A stretch of 8,946 nt of DNA from Dysgonamonadaceae bacterium (lineage in GTDB: Bacteria > Bacteroidota > Bacteroidia > Bacteroidales > Azobacteroidaceae), in NCBI GenBank assembly GCA_031256015.1, contig JAIRRK010000222.1:1-8946 (forward strand). The letters are read 5' to 3'. The notes beneath the pieces are model-generated. The model was given only the letters and a program-made list of their open reading frames with translations, made no database searches and had not been told where the DNA came from. A program made the position numbers and the translations under genes. Below, one piece after another: positions 1 to 5,855 of this stretch; position 1 is the stretch's first letter, and each line of letters starts with the position of its first letter.

Positions 1-713
1 CGGCGACGGTCTTTGCCGTTATTCTGGGACTGGTGCATCTTCCCGAAAGGGGGCTGATGGCACTGCCTCCCGATATATCACCCGTTTTCGTTCAGTTCGA
101 GTGGAGCAATATTTTCACCCTCGACATGTTGGTGGTGGTGTTTACGTTCCTGTTTGTGAACCTGTTCGACACCATAGGGACACTGCTGGGAGTGGCCTCC
201 AAGATAGGTATTACGGACGAGAACGGCAATTTTCCGCAACTCAAACGCGCCCTTTTTGCCGATGCACTCGGTACAACCTTTGGCTCTCTGTTGGGCACAA
301 GTACGGTAACTTCTTACGTGGAAAGCGCGTCGGGGGTGGCTGTGGGCGGTCGCACGGGATTAACTGCCCTTTCTACGGCGGCCATGTTTGCCTTGGCGTT
401 GTTCTTTGCCCCGCTTTTCCTGATGGTGCCGGCTTCGGCCACAGCTCCCGCCCTGATTCTGGTGGGACTGTTTATGATTACTTCGGTGGTGAAGATTAAT
501 TTCGACGATATGACGGAGGCGTTTCCCGCCTTTCTCACCATCGTGATGATGCCGTTTGCTTTCAGCATCGCTCAGGGAATCGTATTCGGGATGCTATCAT
601 TTGTCTTCCTGAAAGCATTGAGCGGGAAGTTCAGGCATATTTCCATCACCATGTGGGTAATCTTCGTGCTGTTTATCGTGAAGATGGTGCTGGACGGAAT
701 GAATGTGGTTTGA
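1..713 (+). CDS. NCS2-family (AzgA-type) purine permease, C-terminal part
   Basis: The frame is open from base 3 to a TGA at 711-713, so the 5' part lies outside the window; about 236 codons are visible. The inner-membrane protein belongs to the NCS2 nucleobase:cation symporters. The AzgA/PbuG branch is recognised by NLFDTIGTLLG (bases 159-191), by ADALGT and LGTSTVTSYVESASGVA shortly after, and then by GGRTGLTA. The Asp of LFDT and the Glu of YVESASG lie where NCS2 proteins bind substrate. At least four further hydrophobic segments follow, up to the C-terminus. Family members import adenine, guanine or hypoxanthine with protons; which base is used here cannot be read from this fragment. The coding sequence is GC-richer than the ribosomal operon downstream. 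No hairpin terminator is visible in the roughly 30 bases after the stop. The family call is firm; substrate is inference. Confidence 0.93.
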   Translation, partial: ATVFAVILGLVHLPERGLMALPPDISPVFVQFEWSNIFTLDMLVVVFTFLFVNLFDTIGTLLGVASKIGITDENGNFPQLKRALFADALGTTFGSLLGTSTVTSYVESASGVAVGGRTGLTALSTAAMFALALFFAPLFLMVPASATAPALILVGLFMITSVVKINFDDMTEAFPAFLTIVMMPFAFSIAQGIVFGMLSFVFLKALSGKFRHISITMWVIFVLFIVKMVLDGMNVV

Positions 714-743
714 GGCCGGGATAAAAAATATGAAAATAAACTA

Positions 744-773
744 TTGCCAATAAAAATAAAATACTTATCTTTG
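744..773 (+). promoter_or_regulatory. Bacteroidota-type promoter of the rpsF operon
   Basis: TATCTTTG at 766-773 matches the -7 consensus TAnnTTTG, and TTG at 744-746 lies 19 nt upstream, the usual -33 spacing. Transcription would begin near 778-780, giving a leader of about 40 nt before the rpsF ATG. The leader is A/T-rich and has no Shine-Dalgarno sequence. Confidence 0.8.
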
Positions 774-818
774 CCCCTCAATTCACAGAATGTATAATTC
801 AATTAATTAATTTTATTT

Positions 819-1166
819 ATGAACAATTACGAAACCGTTTTCATTTTGACTCCCGTTTTATCTGACGCTCAGATGAAGGAAGCGGTAATCAAATTCAAAG
901 ACATTCTCGTTGCTGATGGAGCAGAGATTGTTAACGAAGAGAATTGGGGCTTGAGCAAATTGGCTTACCCGATTCAAAAAAAGTCAACCGGATTCTATAA
1001 TTTGATAGAATTTAAAGCAAATCCGACTACAATTGCTAAGTTAGAAACTCAATTTCGTCGAGACGAAAAAGTACTTCGTTTCTTGACTTTCCGTCAAGAT
1101 AAATATTTTGCAGAGTACGCAGCAAAAAGAAGAAACAAGTCGAAAGGAACTAAAAAAGCAAACTAA
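819..1166 (+). CDS. rpsF: 30S ribosomal protein bS6
   Basis: The 115-residue product is a bS6 protein of the small-subunit platform, where it pairs with bS18. The N-terminus [16 protein letters not shown], the central [18 protein letters not shown] (about residues 43-60) and the late [13 protein letters not shown] segment (about 78-91) are typical S6 features; a basic lysine/arginine tail ends the protein. It is the first gene of the rpsF-rpsR-rplI operon, with only 2 nt between its stop and the rpsR start, which suggests coupled translation and equal output of the two partner proteins. No Shine-Dalgarno sequence precedes the ATG, as is common in Bacteroidota. The short leader has no evident hairpin bearing a bulged CCG, the S6:S18-binding motif that regulates rpsF in many other bacteria. 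Confidence 0.97.
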   Translation: MNNYETVFILTPVLSDAQMKEAVIKFKDILVADGAEIVNEENWGLSKLAYPIQKKSTGFYNLIEFKANPTTIAKLETQFRRDEKVLRFLTFRQDKYFAEYAAKRRNKSKGTKKAN

Positions 1167-1168
1167 TT

Positions 1169-1441
1169 ATGGGAACAAATCACAACTCGGAAATTCGTTA
1201 TTTAACTCCACCGACGGTAGATGTTAAGAAGAAAAAATATTGTCGCTTCAAAAAAAGCGGAATCAAGTTTATCGATTATAAAGACCCTGAATTTTTGAAG
1301 AAGTTCTTGAACGAACAAGGAAAAATACTTCCTCGTCGTCTTACGGGAACCTCTCAAAAGTTCCAACGTCGTGTATCTCAAGCAGTGAAGAGAGCTCGTC
1401 ATTTGGCTTTACTTCCATACGTAACTGATTTGATGAAATAA
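1169..1441 (+). CDS. rpsR: 30S ribosomal protein bS18
   Basis: The 90-residue product is bS18, the partner of bS6 on the 30S platform. The family signature runs from [19 protein letters not shown] (about residues 20-38) through [18 protein letters not shown] (about 52-69) to the C-terminal [14 protein letters not shown] single Cys is present, so this is not a zinc-ribbon version. It starts 2 nt after the rpsF stop with no Shine-Dalgarno sequence of its own, so it probably depends on coupling. Structural work on a Flavobacterium ribosome has shown bS18, bS6 and bS21 holding the 16S anti-Shine-Dalgarno tail; both bS6 and bS18 are encoded here immediately before a gene that does have a Shine-Dalgarno sequence. 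Confidence 0.97.
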   Translation: MGTNHNSEIRYLTPPTVDVKKKKYCRFKKSGIKFIDYKDPEFLKKFLNEQGKILPRRLTGTSQKFQRRVSQAVKRARHLALLPYVTDLMK

Positions 1442-1444
1442 ATT

Positions 1445-1451
1445 AAGGAGG
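1445..1451 (+). promoter_or_regulatory. Strong Shine-Dalgarno sequence of rplI
   Basis: AAGGAGG stands 8 nt before the rplI ATG at 1460, an almost full match to the 16S anti-Shine-Dalgarno at ideal spacing. rpsF, rpsR, the response regulator, the barrel gene and the GH31 gene lack an equivalent, which makes this one notable. Confidence 0.85.
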
Positions 1452-1459
1452 AAATAACA

Positions 1460-1903
1460 ATGCAAGTAATTTTATTAGAAGATATTCAGAACCTTGGATA
1501 CAAGGACGATATCGTTAAGGTAAAAAACGGTTACGGAAGAAATTACCTGATTCCGCAAAGAAAAGCAATTATTGCTTCCGAATCGGCAAAGAAAGTTTTG
1601 GAAGAGAATTTGCGTCAAAGGGCACATAAGTTGGAAAAACTGAAAACAGATGCTCAAACTTTAGCAGATAAAATGCAAGGGATTTCTCTTACAATCGGCG
1701 CAAAGACCAGTTCGACCGGAACAATCTTCGGATCTGTCAATAACATTCAAATCGCAAACGAATTATCGAAAAAAGGATTTGAACTGGACAGAAAACAAAT
1801 CATTATTAAAGATTCCGTTAAAGAAGTAGGAACTTATAAAGCAGTTATAAAACTTCATAAAGAAATCTCTGTCGAAATTCCTTTTGAAGTCATATCAGAA
1901 TAA
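1460..1903 (+). CDS. rplI: 50S ribosomal protein bL9
   Basis: The 147-residue product is bL9, a large-subunit protein with two globular domains joined by a long helix. The N-domain shows [19 protein letters not shown] and the rRNA-binding motif GYGRNYLIP (residues 24-32). A charged helical connector follows (about 40-72), then the C-domain with LFGSV-type sequence (TIFGSV, about 88-93) and the terminal [14 protein letters not shown] strand. Length is normal for the family (about 147-150). It is the last gene of the operon, 18 nt after rpsR, with its own strong Shine-Dalgarno sequence, and is followed by an intrinsic terminator. bL9 helps keep translation accurate and is often dispensable; separate initiation may set its level apart from bS6/bS18. 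Confidence 0.97.
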   Translation: MQVILLEDIQNLGYKDDIVKVKNGYGRNYLIPQRKAIIASESAKKVLEENLRQRAHKLEKLKTDAQTLADKMQGISLTIGAKTSSTGTIFGSVNNIQIANELSKKGFELDRKQIIIKDSVKEVGTYKAVIKLHKEISVEIPFEVISE

Positions 1904-1944
1904 GTCACTGTTGTATTTCATATTATTATTAATTATTATGTTGG

Positions 1945-1978
1945 GAGAGGAGCCTCGTTTTGAGGCTCTTCTTTTTTT
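1945..1978 (+). terminator. Intrinsic terminator of the rpsF-rpsR-rplI operon
   Basis: GAGGAGCCTC (1947-1956) pairs with GAGGCTCTTC (1962-1971) around a GTTTT loop, giving about 10 bp with one G-U pair, followed at once by seven T residues (1972-1978). It lies 42 nt after the rplI stop. The response regulator gene ends about 50 nt further on in the opposite direction, but the minus strand lacks a T-run after this stem, so the signal seems mainly one-way. Confidence 0.92.
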
Positions 1979-2026
1979 ATCTGTTGCATACCTGCAAAAT
2001 ACACTTTCCGATATTCCGAAATACCC

Positions 2027-2794
2027 TTATATTGAATTTAACATATACCAGTTTTTAAATTCCGAAACACGAGCTCTGCTGACAATGATTTTTTCGGGAG
2101 TAGGCAAAATCAGGTTTACGGATAATTTTCCTCCGAACCAAACAGACATGTCGCTAATGGCTTGATGGGACAAAATGTATTGCCGATTTGCCCGAAAAAA
2201 TAATTTCGGGTCGAGTTGATTGGACAATTCTTCCAAAGAATTGTCTAAGGTATATGTTTGTTGTTTGAATGTGACCAGTTTAGCCATTTTGTATTCAGAG
2301 TGAATAAAAGCAATCTGATCGATGGCTAACGGAATTAATTTGTCTTTATGAGGAATAAGAAAATGTGATTTATAATTCGGCTTCGTCTGATTCAACGATT
2401 TCAGAATATCCGAAAGCAAATCGGGATTGTTATTTATGGAAGAGAGACTTTTCAGTTTCTCGAAAGCTCTTTCCAACTTTTTCTTATTAATCGGTTTCTG
2501 CAAATAATCGATGCTGTTCACTTCAAACGCTTTCAACGAGTATTCGTCGTAGGCCGTCGTGAAAATAATCGGACAGTTTATTTTTACTTTCTCAAAAATG
2601 GAAAACGAGGAGCCGTCGGCCAAATGGATATCCATAAAAACCAAGTCGGGAACAGGATTCAGAGAAAACCATTCCACACTGTCTTCCACGCTTTGCAAGA
2701 CAGTCACTATTTCCACATTTTCATCAATAGAGGCGAGTAAGCGTTGTAAACTTTCTGCCGCTACAAATTCGTCTTCAACAATAACAGCTTTCAT
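2027..2794 (-). CDS. LytTR-family DNA-binding response regulator
   Basis: The 255-residue product is a two-component response regulator. The receiver domain (about 1-118) has the acidic pocket E7-D8, phospho-acceptor D55 in FMDIHL, T80 in IIFTTAYDEY and the K100-P101 pair. The LytTR DNA-binding domain fills about 145-250, with FFRANRQYILSH (about 199-210) and IIVSRARVSEFKNWY near the end. LytTR proteins bind DNA with beta strands rather than a helix-turn-helix and usually act as dimers on direct repeats. Its ATG overlaps the stop of the upstream kinase gene as ATGA (2791-2794), so the two are translationally coupled. Target genes are unknown; no direct-repeat LytTR site stands out next to neighbouring promoters. 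The nearest well-known relatives by architecture are the LytR/YehT/YpdB type. Confidence 0.95.
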   Translation of the reverse strand: MKAVIVEDEFVAAESLQRLLASIDENVEIVTVLQSVEDSVEWFSLNPVPDLVFMDIHLADGSSFSIFEKVKINCPIIFTTAYDEYSLKAFEVNSIDYLQKPINKKKLERAFEKLKSLSSINNNPDLLSDILKSLNQTKPNYKSHFLIPHKDKLIPLAIDQIAFIHSEYKMAKLVTFKQQTYTLDNSLEELSNQLDPKLFFRANRQYILSHQAISDMSVWFGGKLSVNLILPTPEKIIVSRARVSEFKNWYMLNSI

Positions 2795-3867
2795 CGTATA
2801 TAATTGAATTTGCGATCGAACTTTTTAATTTCTTTTATCAGCGGAATTTCCACCGTAAAAGAATCGTCGTCTTGGGTAATTCTAATTTCTTTATTGAAAA
2901 ATAAGTGGTATCTCTCGTTCAGGTTCGCGAGGCCGATACCTGAACTATTATTATCGGGTTTTAACCGCAAACTGTTTTTCACTTTAATCGTTTCGTTTTC
3001 GGTTGTTTCGATTGTAATCAACAAGGGATACTTTTTACTGATAACATTGTGTTTGATTGCGTTTTCGATTAATAATTGTAATCCGAAAGGCAGGATATAA
3101 TATCTCAAGTATTTTTCATCCGAATTGATTTCTATTTGCAAACTATCATTGTAACGTATTTTCATCAGATAAATATACGATTCGGCAAAATTTAACTCTT
3201 CGTATAACAATATGGCCGGTTTATTTTGCATGGTATAACGAAAAACCAATGATAATTGATCGACATATTCATGTGCTTTATCGTCGTCGTATCCGATTAA
3301 TCCATTCAGTGTATTTAACGAATTAAACAGAAAATGAGGGTCGATTTGATTTTTTAATGCCTCGTATCGGTTGCGAAGATTTTCCATCAGAAGCTTTTGA
3401 TTTTCCATCAGGACTTTTTGTTTGTTCTCCCACATCTGAAGCAATGCCGTGAAAAGCAAAGTAATCAACAAAACAATCAGGTCTCTGAAAAACTGAACAA
3501 TCAAATACGTATTATTCGGAATGTGTTCATCCATAAACTCCCATTGTATCTGGGAGAGAAGAGGGCTGAGAACAAACAGCAAAAGCAACGATCCGACTAT
3601 GGCATAAAGGAGTCCTTTTTTCTCTTCTCTTTTGTATTTCTTAATTATCCAAAATTGAAAACAAAAAAGAATATACAACAAGATTGTAACGTTAATGAAA
3701 AAAACGATGAGGGAATGAACCGTAACCAAGTCGAAAAAATGAATTCCTTTACCAAACTCTCTTGCTTTGGCGAAGAAAAAAGTAATAATCATAATAAACA
3801 GAAAAATCACGCTTATCGTTATCGAGAGATGCAATGCGGTTCTTTTTCCGAAAATAGCATGATTCAT
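2791..3867 (-). CDS. LytS/YehU-type sensor histidine kinase
   Basis: A membrane kinase of the His_kinase (PF06580) class, partner of the overlapping LytTR regulator. Numbered from the ATG at 3867 (358 aa), four hydrophobic segments lie near 11-33, 44-76, 87-103 and 123-144. A coiled linker with a repeated LMEN follows (about 145-172). The H-box NQIDPHFLFNSLN carries phospho-acceptor H178; the N-box is LLIENAIKHN with N269; the G-box SSGIGLANLNERY (about 308-320) completes the ATPase domain. There is no PAS, GAF or large extracellular sensor, so the signal is probably sensed in or near the membrane. An in-frame ATG exists 10 codons earlier (3897), but the promoter at 3902-3931 would start transcription at about that base. 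I therefore prefer 3867; the earlier ATG would need a leaderless mRNA. Confidence 0.92.
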   Translation of the reverse strand: MNHAIFGKRTALHLSITISVIFLFIMIITFFFAKAREFGKGIHFFDLVTVHSLIVFFINVTILLYILFCFQFWIIKKYKREEKKGLLYAIVGSLLLLFVLSPLLSQIQWEFMDEHIPNNTYLIVQFFRDLIVLLITLLFTALLQMWENKQKVLMENQKLLMENLRNRYEALKNQIDPHFLFNSLNTLNGLIGYDDDKAHEYVDQLSLVFRYTMQNKPAILLYEELNFAESYIYLMKIRYNDSLQIEINSDEKYLRYYILPFGLQLLIENAIKHNVISKKYPLLITIETTENETIKVKNSLRLKPDNNSSGIGLANLNERYHLFFNKEIRITQDDDSFTVEIPLIKEIKKFDRKFNYIR

Positions 3868-3901
3868 CTGTCCTATATTTTTTCCTTTTCCTTGCATAAA
3901 A

Positions 3902-3931
3902 CAAAAGTATTCAAAAAATGTATTTCCTCAA
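3902..3931 (-). promoter_or_regulatory. Promoter of the histidine kinase/response regulator pair
   Basis: Reading the minus strand, TTG (3931-3929) is followed after exactly 19 nt by TACTTTTG (3909-3902), matching TTG-N19-TAnnTTTG. Predicted transcription start is about 3896-3899. This places the longest-frame ATG (3897) at the very 5' end of the RNA and leaves about 30 nt of leader before the ATG at 3867. Confidence 0.7.
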
Positions 3932-3975
3932 AAATGTTTGTTCGTATTTTGACGCGACAAAAAGTTTTTAAAATA

Positions 3976-4051
3976 GAGGAGATTGCCTCAACGATTCTTA
4001 CTTGTTTTTCAGCCTGCAGATGTTTCAGAATCAATTGTTGAGACAACCTCT
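3976..4051 (-). terminator. Long bulged hairpin after the barrel-protein gene, probable terminator
   Basis: Two arms, 4051-4027 and 3999-3976 on the minus strand, can pair over about 21 bp: AGAGG with CCTCT, TTGTCTCAAC with GTTGAGGCAA (one G-U), and GATTCT with AGAATC. They are separated by bulges of 3 and 4 nt and enclose a 27-nt loop. The run after it on the minus strand is ATTTTAAAAACTTTTT, a poor T-tract. The position, about 30 nt after the stop at 4080 and before the kinase promoter, fits a terminator. The size, bulges and long loop are atypical, so a decayed repeat element or regulatory RNA structure is possible. Confidence 0.5.
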
Positions 4052-4079
4052 TTATCAAAAGTTTGGGTTAAATTTAATG

Positions 4080-4691
4080 TTAGAAACGATAACCTAAGCC
4101 CAAAGTAACGGTTTGAGTTCGTTTAGATGCAACATCTTTAAGTACATCTAACTGATCAACAAACCCGATTTGATACCCTGCATTGAGCTGAACTCTGTTG
4201 TCGAATTCGTATCCGATCATTACTCCGAGACCGAAATCGCAACGGTTCATCCATTTTTTGCCGTCGTACTTTTTGTACATATTGATGTCGGCTTTGTCCA
4301 TTCGAGCATCAAAACCAATACCAAGATAAGGACCTACTCCGAAGTATCCTTTTCCGGAACCTAATCTCGTTTGTGCGACAGCATAAACCGGAATTTGCAT
4401 TCCCCATTGTTGAAAATCATCTTTTTCGATTCCCACTTTTGTTTTGGATTGTCTGTAATAGAACAATAATTCGGGTTGAATAGCAAAATTCTCATGAAGA
4501 TCTACTTTCAAAAATCCGCCTAAAGTAGGACCGACTTTCATTCGGCTCGACTGATTGTTCAAATCACTCAAAAGGAAGTTCGACATGTTTACTTCTACTT
4601 TCATACCGCCTGAAACAGAAGTTTGAGCATTCGTTTTAACCAAACCGGTTGTCATCAAAACCGATAAACAAAGTAAAAAAATCTTTTTCAT
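4080..4691 (-). CDS. Small outer-membrane beta-barrel protein (PorT/OmpA-like barrel type)
   Basis: A 203-residue predicted outer-membrane protein. The start is taken as the ATG at 4691 (MKKIFLLCLSVLMTTGL); the longest frame begins three codons earlier at a TTG and is less likely. A signal peptide ends at about TNA|QT (residues 22-23), with no lipobox. The mature part alternates short amphipathic strands with turns: GPTLGGFLKVDLHENFAIQP, then YFGVGPYLGIGFDAR, then LGVMIGYEFDNRVQLNAGYQIG. It ends in VTLGLGYRF, and the terminal Phe is the usual signal for insertion by the BAM complex. The size suggests an 8-stranded barrel like the outer-membrane beta-barrel (OMP_b-brl_2) family common in Bacteroidota. 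Function is unknown: structural, adhesion or transport roles are all possible. It has its own upstream region and is followed by a hairpin, so it is probably monocistronic. Confidence 0.85.
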   Translation of the reverse strand: MKKIFLLCLSVLMTTGLVKTNAQTSVSGGMKVEVNMSNFLLSDLNNQSSRMKVGPTLGGFLKVDLHENFAIQPELLFYYRQSKTKVGIEKDDFQQWGMQIPVYAVAQTRLGSGKGYFGVGPYLGIGFDARMDKADINMYKKYDGKKWMNRCDFGLGVMIGYEFDNRVQLNAGYQIGFVDQLDVLKDVASKRTQTVTLGLGYRF

Positions 4692-4756
4692 TTCTTTCAA
4701 ATTTTAATCTGTTAATAATTAATTGTTTTTGCCTTAGATATTTCTTTTTGACACTA

Positions 4757-4764
4757 CAAATTTA
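4757..4764 (-). promoter_or_regulatory. Probable -7 element of the barrel-protein gene
   Basis: TAAATTTG on the minus strand (4764-4757) matches TAnnTTTG and would give a leader of about 60 nt. The -33 TTG is not at the usual distance (the nearest is 25 nt away), so only the core element supports this call. Confidence 0.45.
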
Positions 4765-4884
4765 GACGTTTAATCTCCGCCTTTACTTACAAAGAATACC
4801 GAAACGCTCTTTTTGACGTCCAAGCCGAAAAAATAAAATACCGAACTGTTTTCGAAAAGTATGGAGGTTTATTAAAAATATGGT

Positions 4885-4892
4885 TACTTTTG
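4885..4892 (+). promoter_or_regulatory. Probable -7 element of the cation efflux gene
   Basis: TACTTTTG matches TAnnTTTG and is identical to the core elements before the kinase and GH31 genes. No TTG stands 19 nt upstream. If it is used, transcription starts near 4896-4899 and translation must begin at the ATG at 4913, not the in-frame ATG at 4880. A GGAGG at 4863-4867 lies 12 nt before the 4880 ATG and is the competing evidence. Confidence 0.5.
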
Positions 4893-4912
4893 TGCTTCAA
4901 ACAAATTTCGGA

Positions 4913-5842
4913 ATGCAAGACAGAACAAAAATAATGCTGCGTACCTCTTGGATCAGTGTACTGGGAAATGCTTTTTTATCCGTCCTGAAAATAACTGTCG
5001 GAATTATTTCGGGCAGTTTGGCGGTGCTCAGCGACGGTCTTGATACGACCGCCGATGTCATTACTTCTCTTATTATCCTGATTGCAACGCCGATTATCAG
5101 TCGGCCGCCCAATTCGAAATACGTTTACGGCCGGGAAAAAGCCGAGAACATGGCTTCAACTATTCTTTCTTTCGTGATATTATTCATGGGAGGACAAATG
5201 TTTATCACTTCCTTCTCTCGGATTATTCACCGGGATACGCTTGAAATGCCCTCCCTGATTGCCGTTTGGATTACCGTCATCTCTATTATCGGGAAACTGC
5301 TTTTGGCTTTGTATCAATTTAAGCAGGGGAAGAAAGCCGAATCATCGATGTTGAAAGCCAATGCCATTAATATGCGCAACGATGTGATTATTTCCGTGGG
5401 CGTTCTGTCGGGATTGGGATTTGCTTTCATCCTGGACCTTTCCATTGTCGACCCGATTGTAGCTCTTTTAATCAGCCTTTATATAATGTATTCCGCCATC
5501 GGGATTTTCCGGGATGCGAACATCGTTTTAATGGACGGAATATCCGATACTTCCATTTATAAGAAAATCATCGCTTCGGTAGAAGCCGTGCCGGGAGCAA
5601 CCAATCCGCACCGTATCCGTTCTCGCCAAGTAGGAAATATGTACACCATCGTTTTGGATATTGAAGCCGACGGCAATCTTTCCTTGAAAGAAGCTCACGG
5701 AATCGCACAGGAAGTCGAGGAAAATATAAAAAGGAACATCGAAAATGTTTACGACATTGTTGTTCATGTCGAGCCGAAGGGAGATACACACTGCGAAGAA
5801 AAATACGGAATAAACAAACACAATTATCGGGAAACGGATTAA
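4913..5842 (+). CDS. Cation diffusion facilitator (CDF) metal efflux transporter
   Basis: An inner-membrane metal/proton antiporter of the CDF family, 309 aa from the ATG at 4913. About six transmembrane helices precede a cytoplasmic domain (about 205-290). Relative to E. coli YiiP (300 aa), the transport site reads D44/D48 in SDGLDTTAD (TM2) and N153/D157 in INMRNDV (TM5), so the usual TM5 His is Asn. The cytoplasmic binding residues are largely kept: H233, H262 and H285 correspond to YiiP H232, H261 and H283, while YiiP H248 is replaced by D249. The close match in numbering supports the 4913 start over 4880, which adds 11 residues (MVTFVLQTNFG) overlapping a promoter element. The C-terminal tail adds THCEEKYGINKH, with His and Cys. 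The metal cannot be named. The gene is divergent from the barrel gene and convergent with the GH31 gene, 13 nt away. Confidence 0.92.
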   Translation: MQDRTKIMLRTSWISVLGNAFLSVLKITVGIISGSLAVLSDGLDTTADVITSLIILIATPIISRPPNSKYVYGREKAENMASTILSFVILFMGGQMFITSFSRIIHRDTLEMPSLIAVWITVISIIGKLLLALYQFKQGKKAESSMLKANAINMRNDVIISVGVLSGLGFAFILDLSIVDPIVALLISLYIMYSAIGIFRDANIVLMDGISDTSIYKKIIASVEAVPGATNPHRIRSRQVGNMYTIVLDIEADGNLSLKEAHGIAQEVEENIKRNIENVYDIVVHVEPKGDTHCEEKYGINKHNYRETD

Positions 5843-5853
5843 CCGCATCCCCG
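5828..5853. terminator. Weak inverted repeat between convergent genes
   Basis: CGGG (5828-5831) and CGG (5835-5837) can pair with CCG (5843-5845) and CCCG (5850-5853) around an ATTAA loop, with a 3/4-nt internal loop. It spans the end of the CDF gene and the 13-nt gap before the convergent GH31 stop. There is no T-run on either side, so it is only a possible bidirectional stop signal. Confidence 0.25.
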
Positions 5854-5855
5854 AC

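Noticed and set aside
774..818. Possible S6:S18 RNA regulatory motif in the rpsF leader
   Set aside because: The leader is about 40 nt, A/T-rich and has no CCG-bearing bulged hairpin, so this known autoregulatory element does not appear to be present.
1884..2165. A 93-codon plus-strand frame starting within rplI
   Set aside because: It runs through the intrinsic terminator and into the antisense of the response regulator; no recognisable protein features.
3397..4041. A 214-codon plus-strand frame opposite the kinase gene
   Set aside because: It is antisense to a well-supported kinase, is rich in Asn, Gln and Lys as expected from the complement of AT-rich coding DNA, and has no domain features.
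3873..4058. A 61-codon minus-strand frame upstream of and overlapping the kinase start
   Set aside because: It begins with TTG, has no promoter at a useful distance, runs through both arms of the hairpin and overlaps the kinase start in another frame; no family is recognisable.
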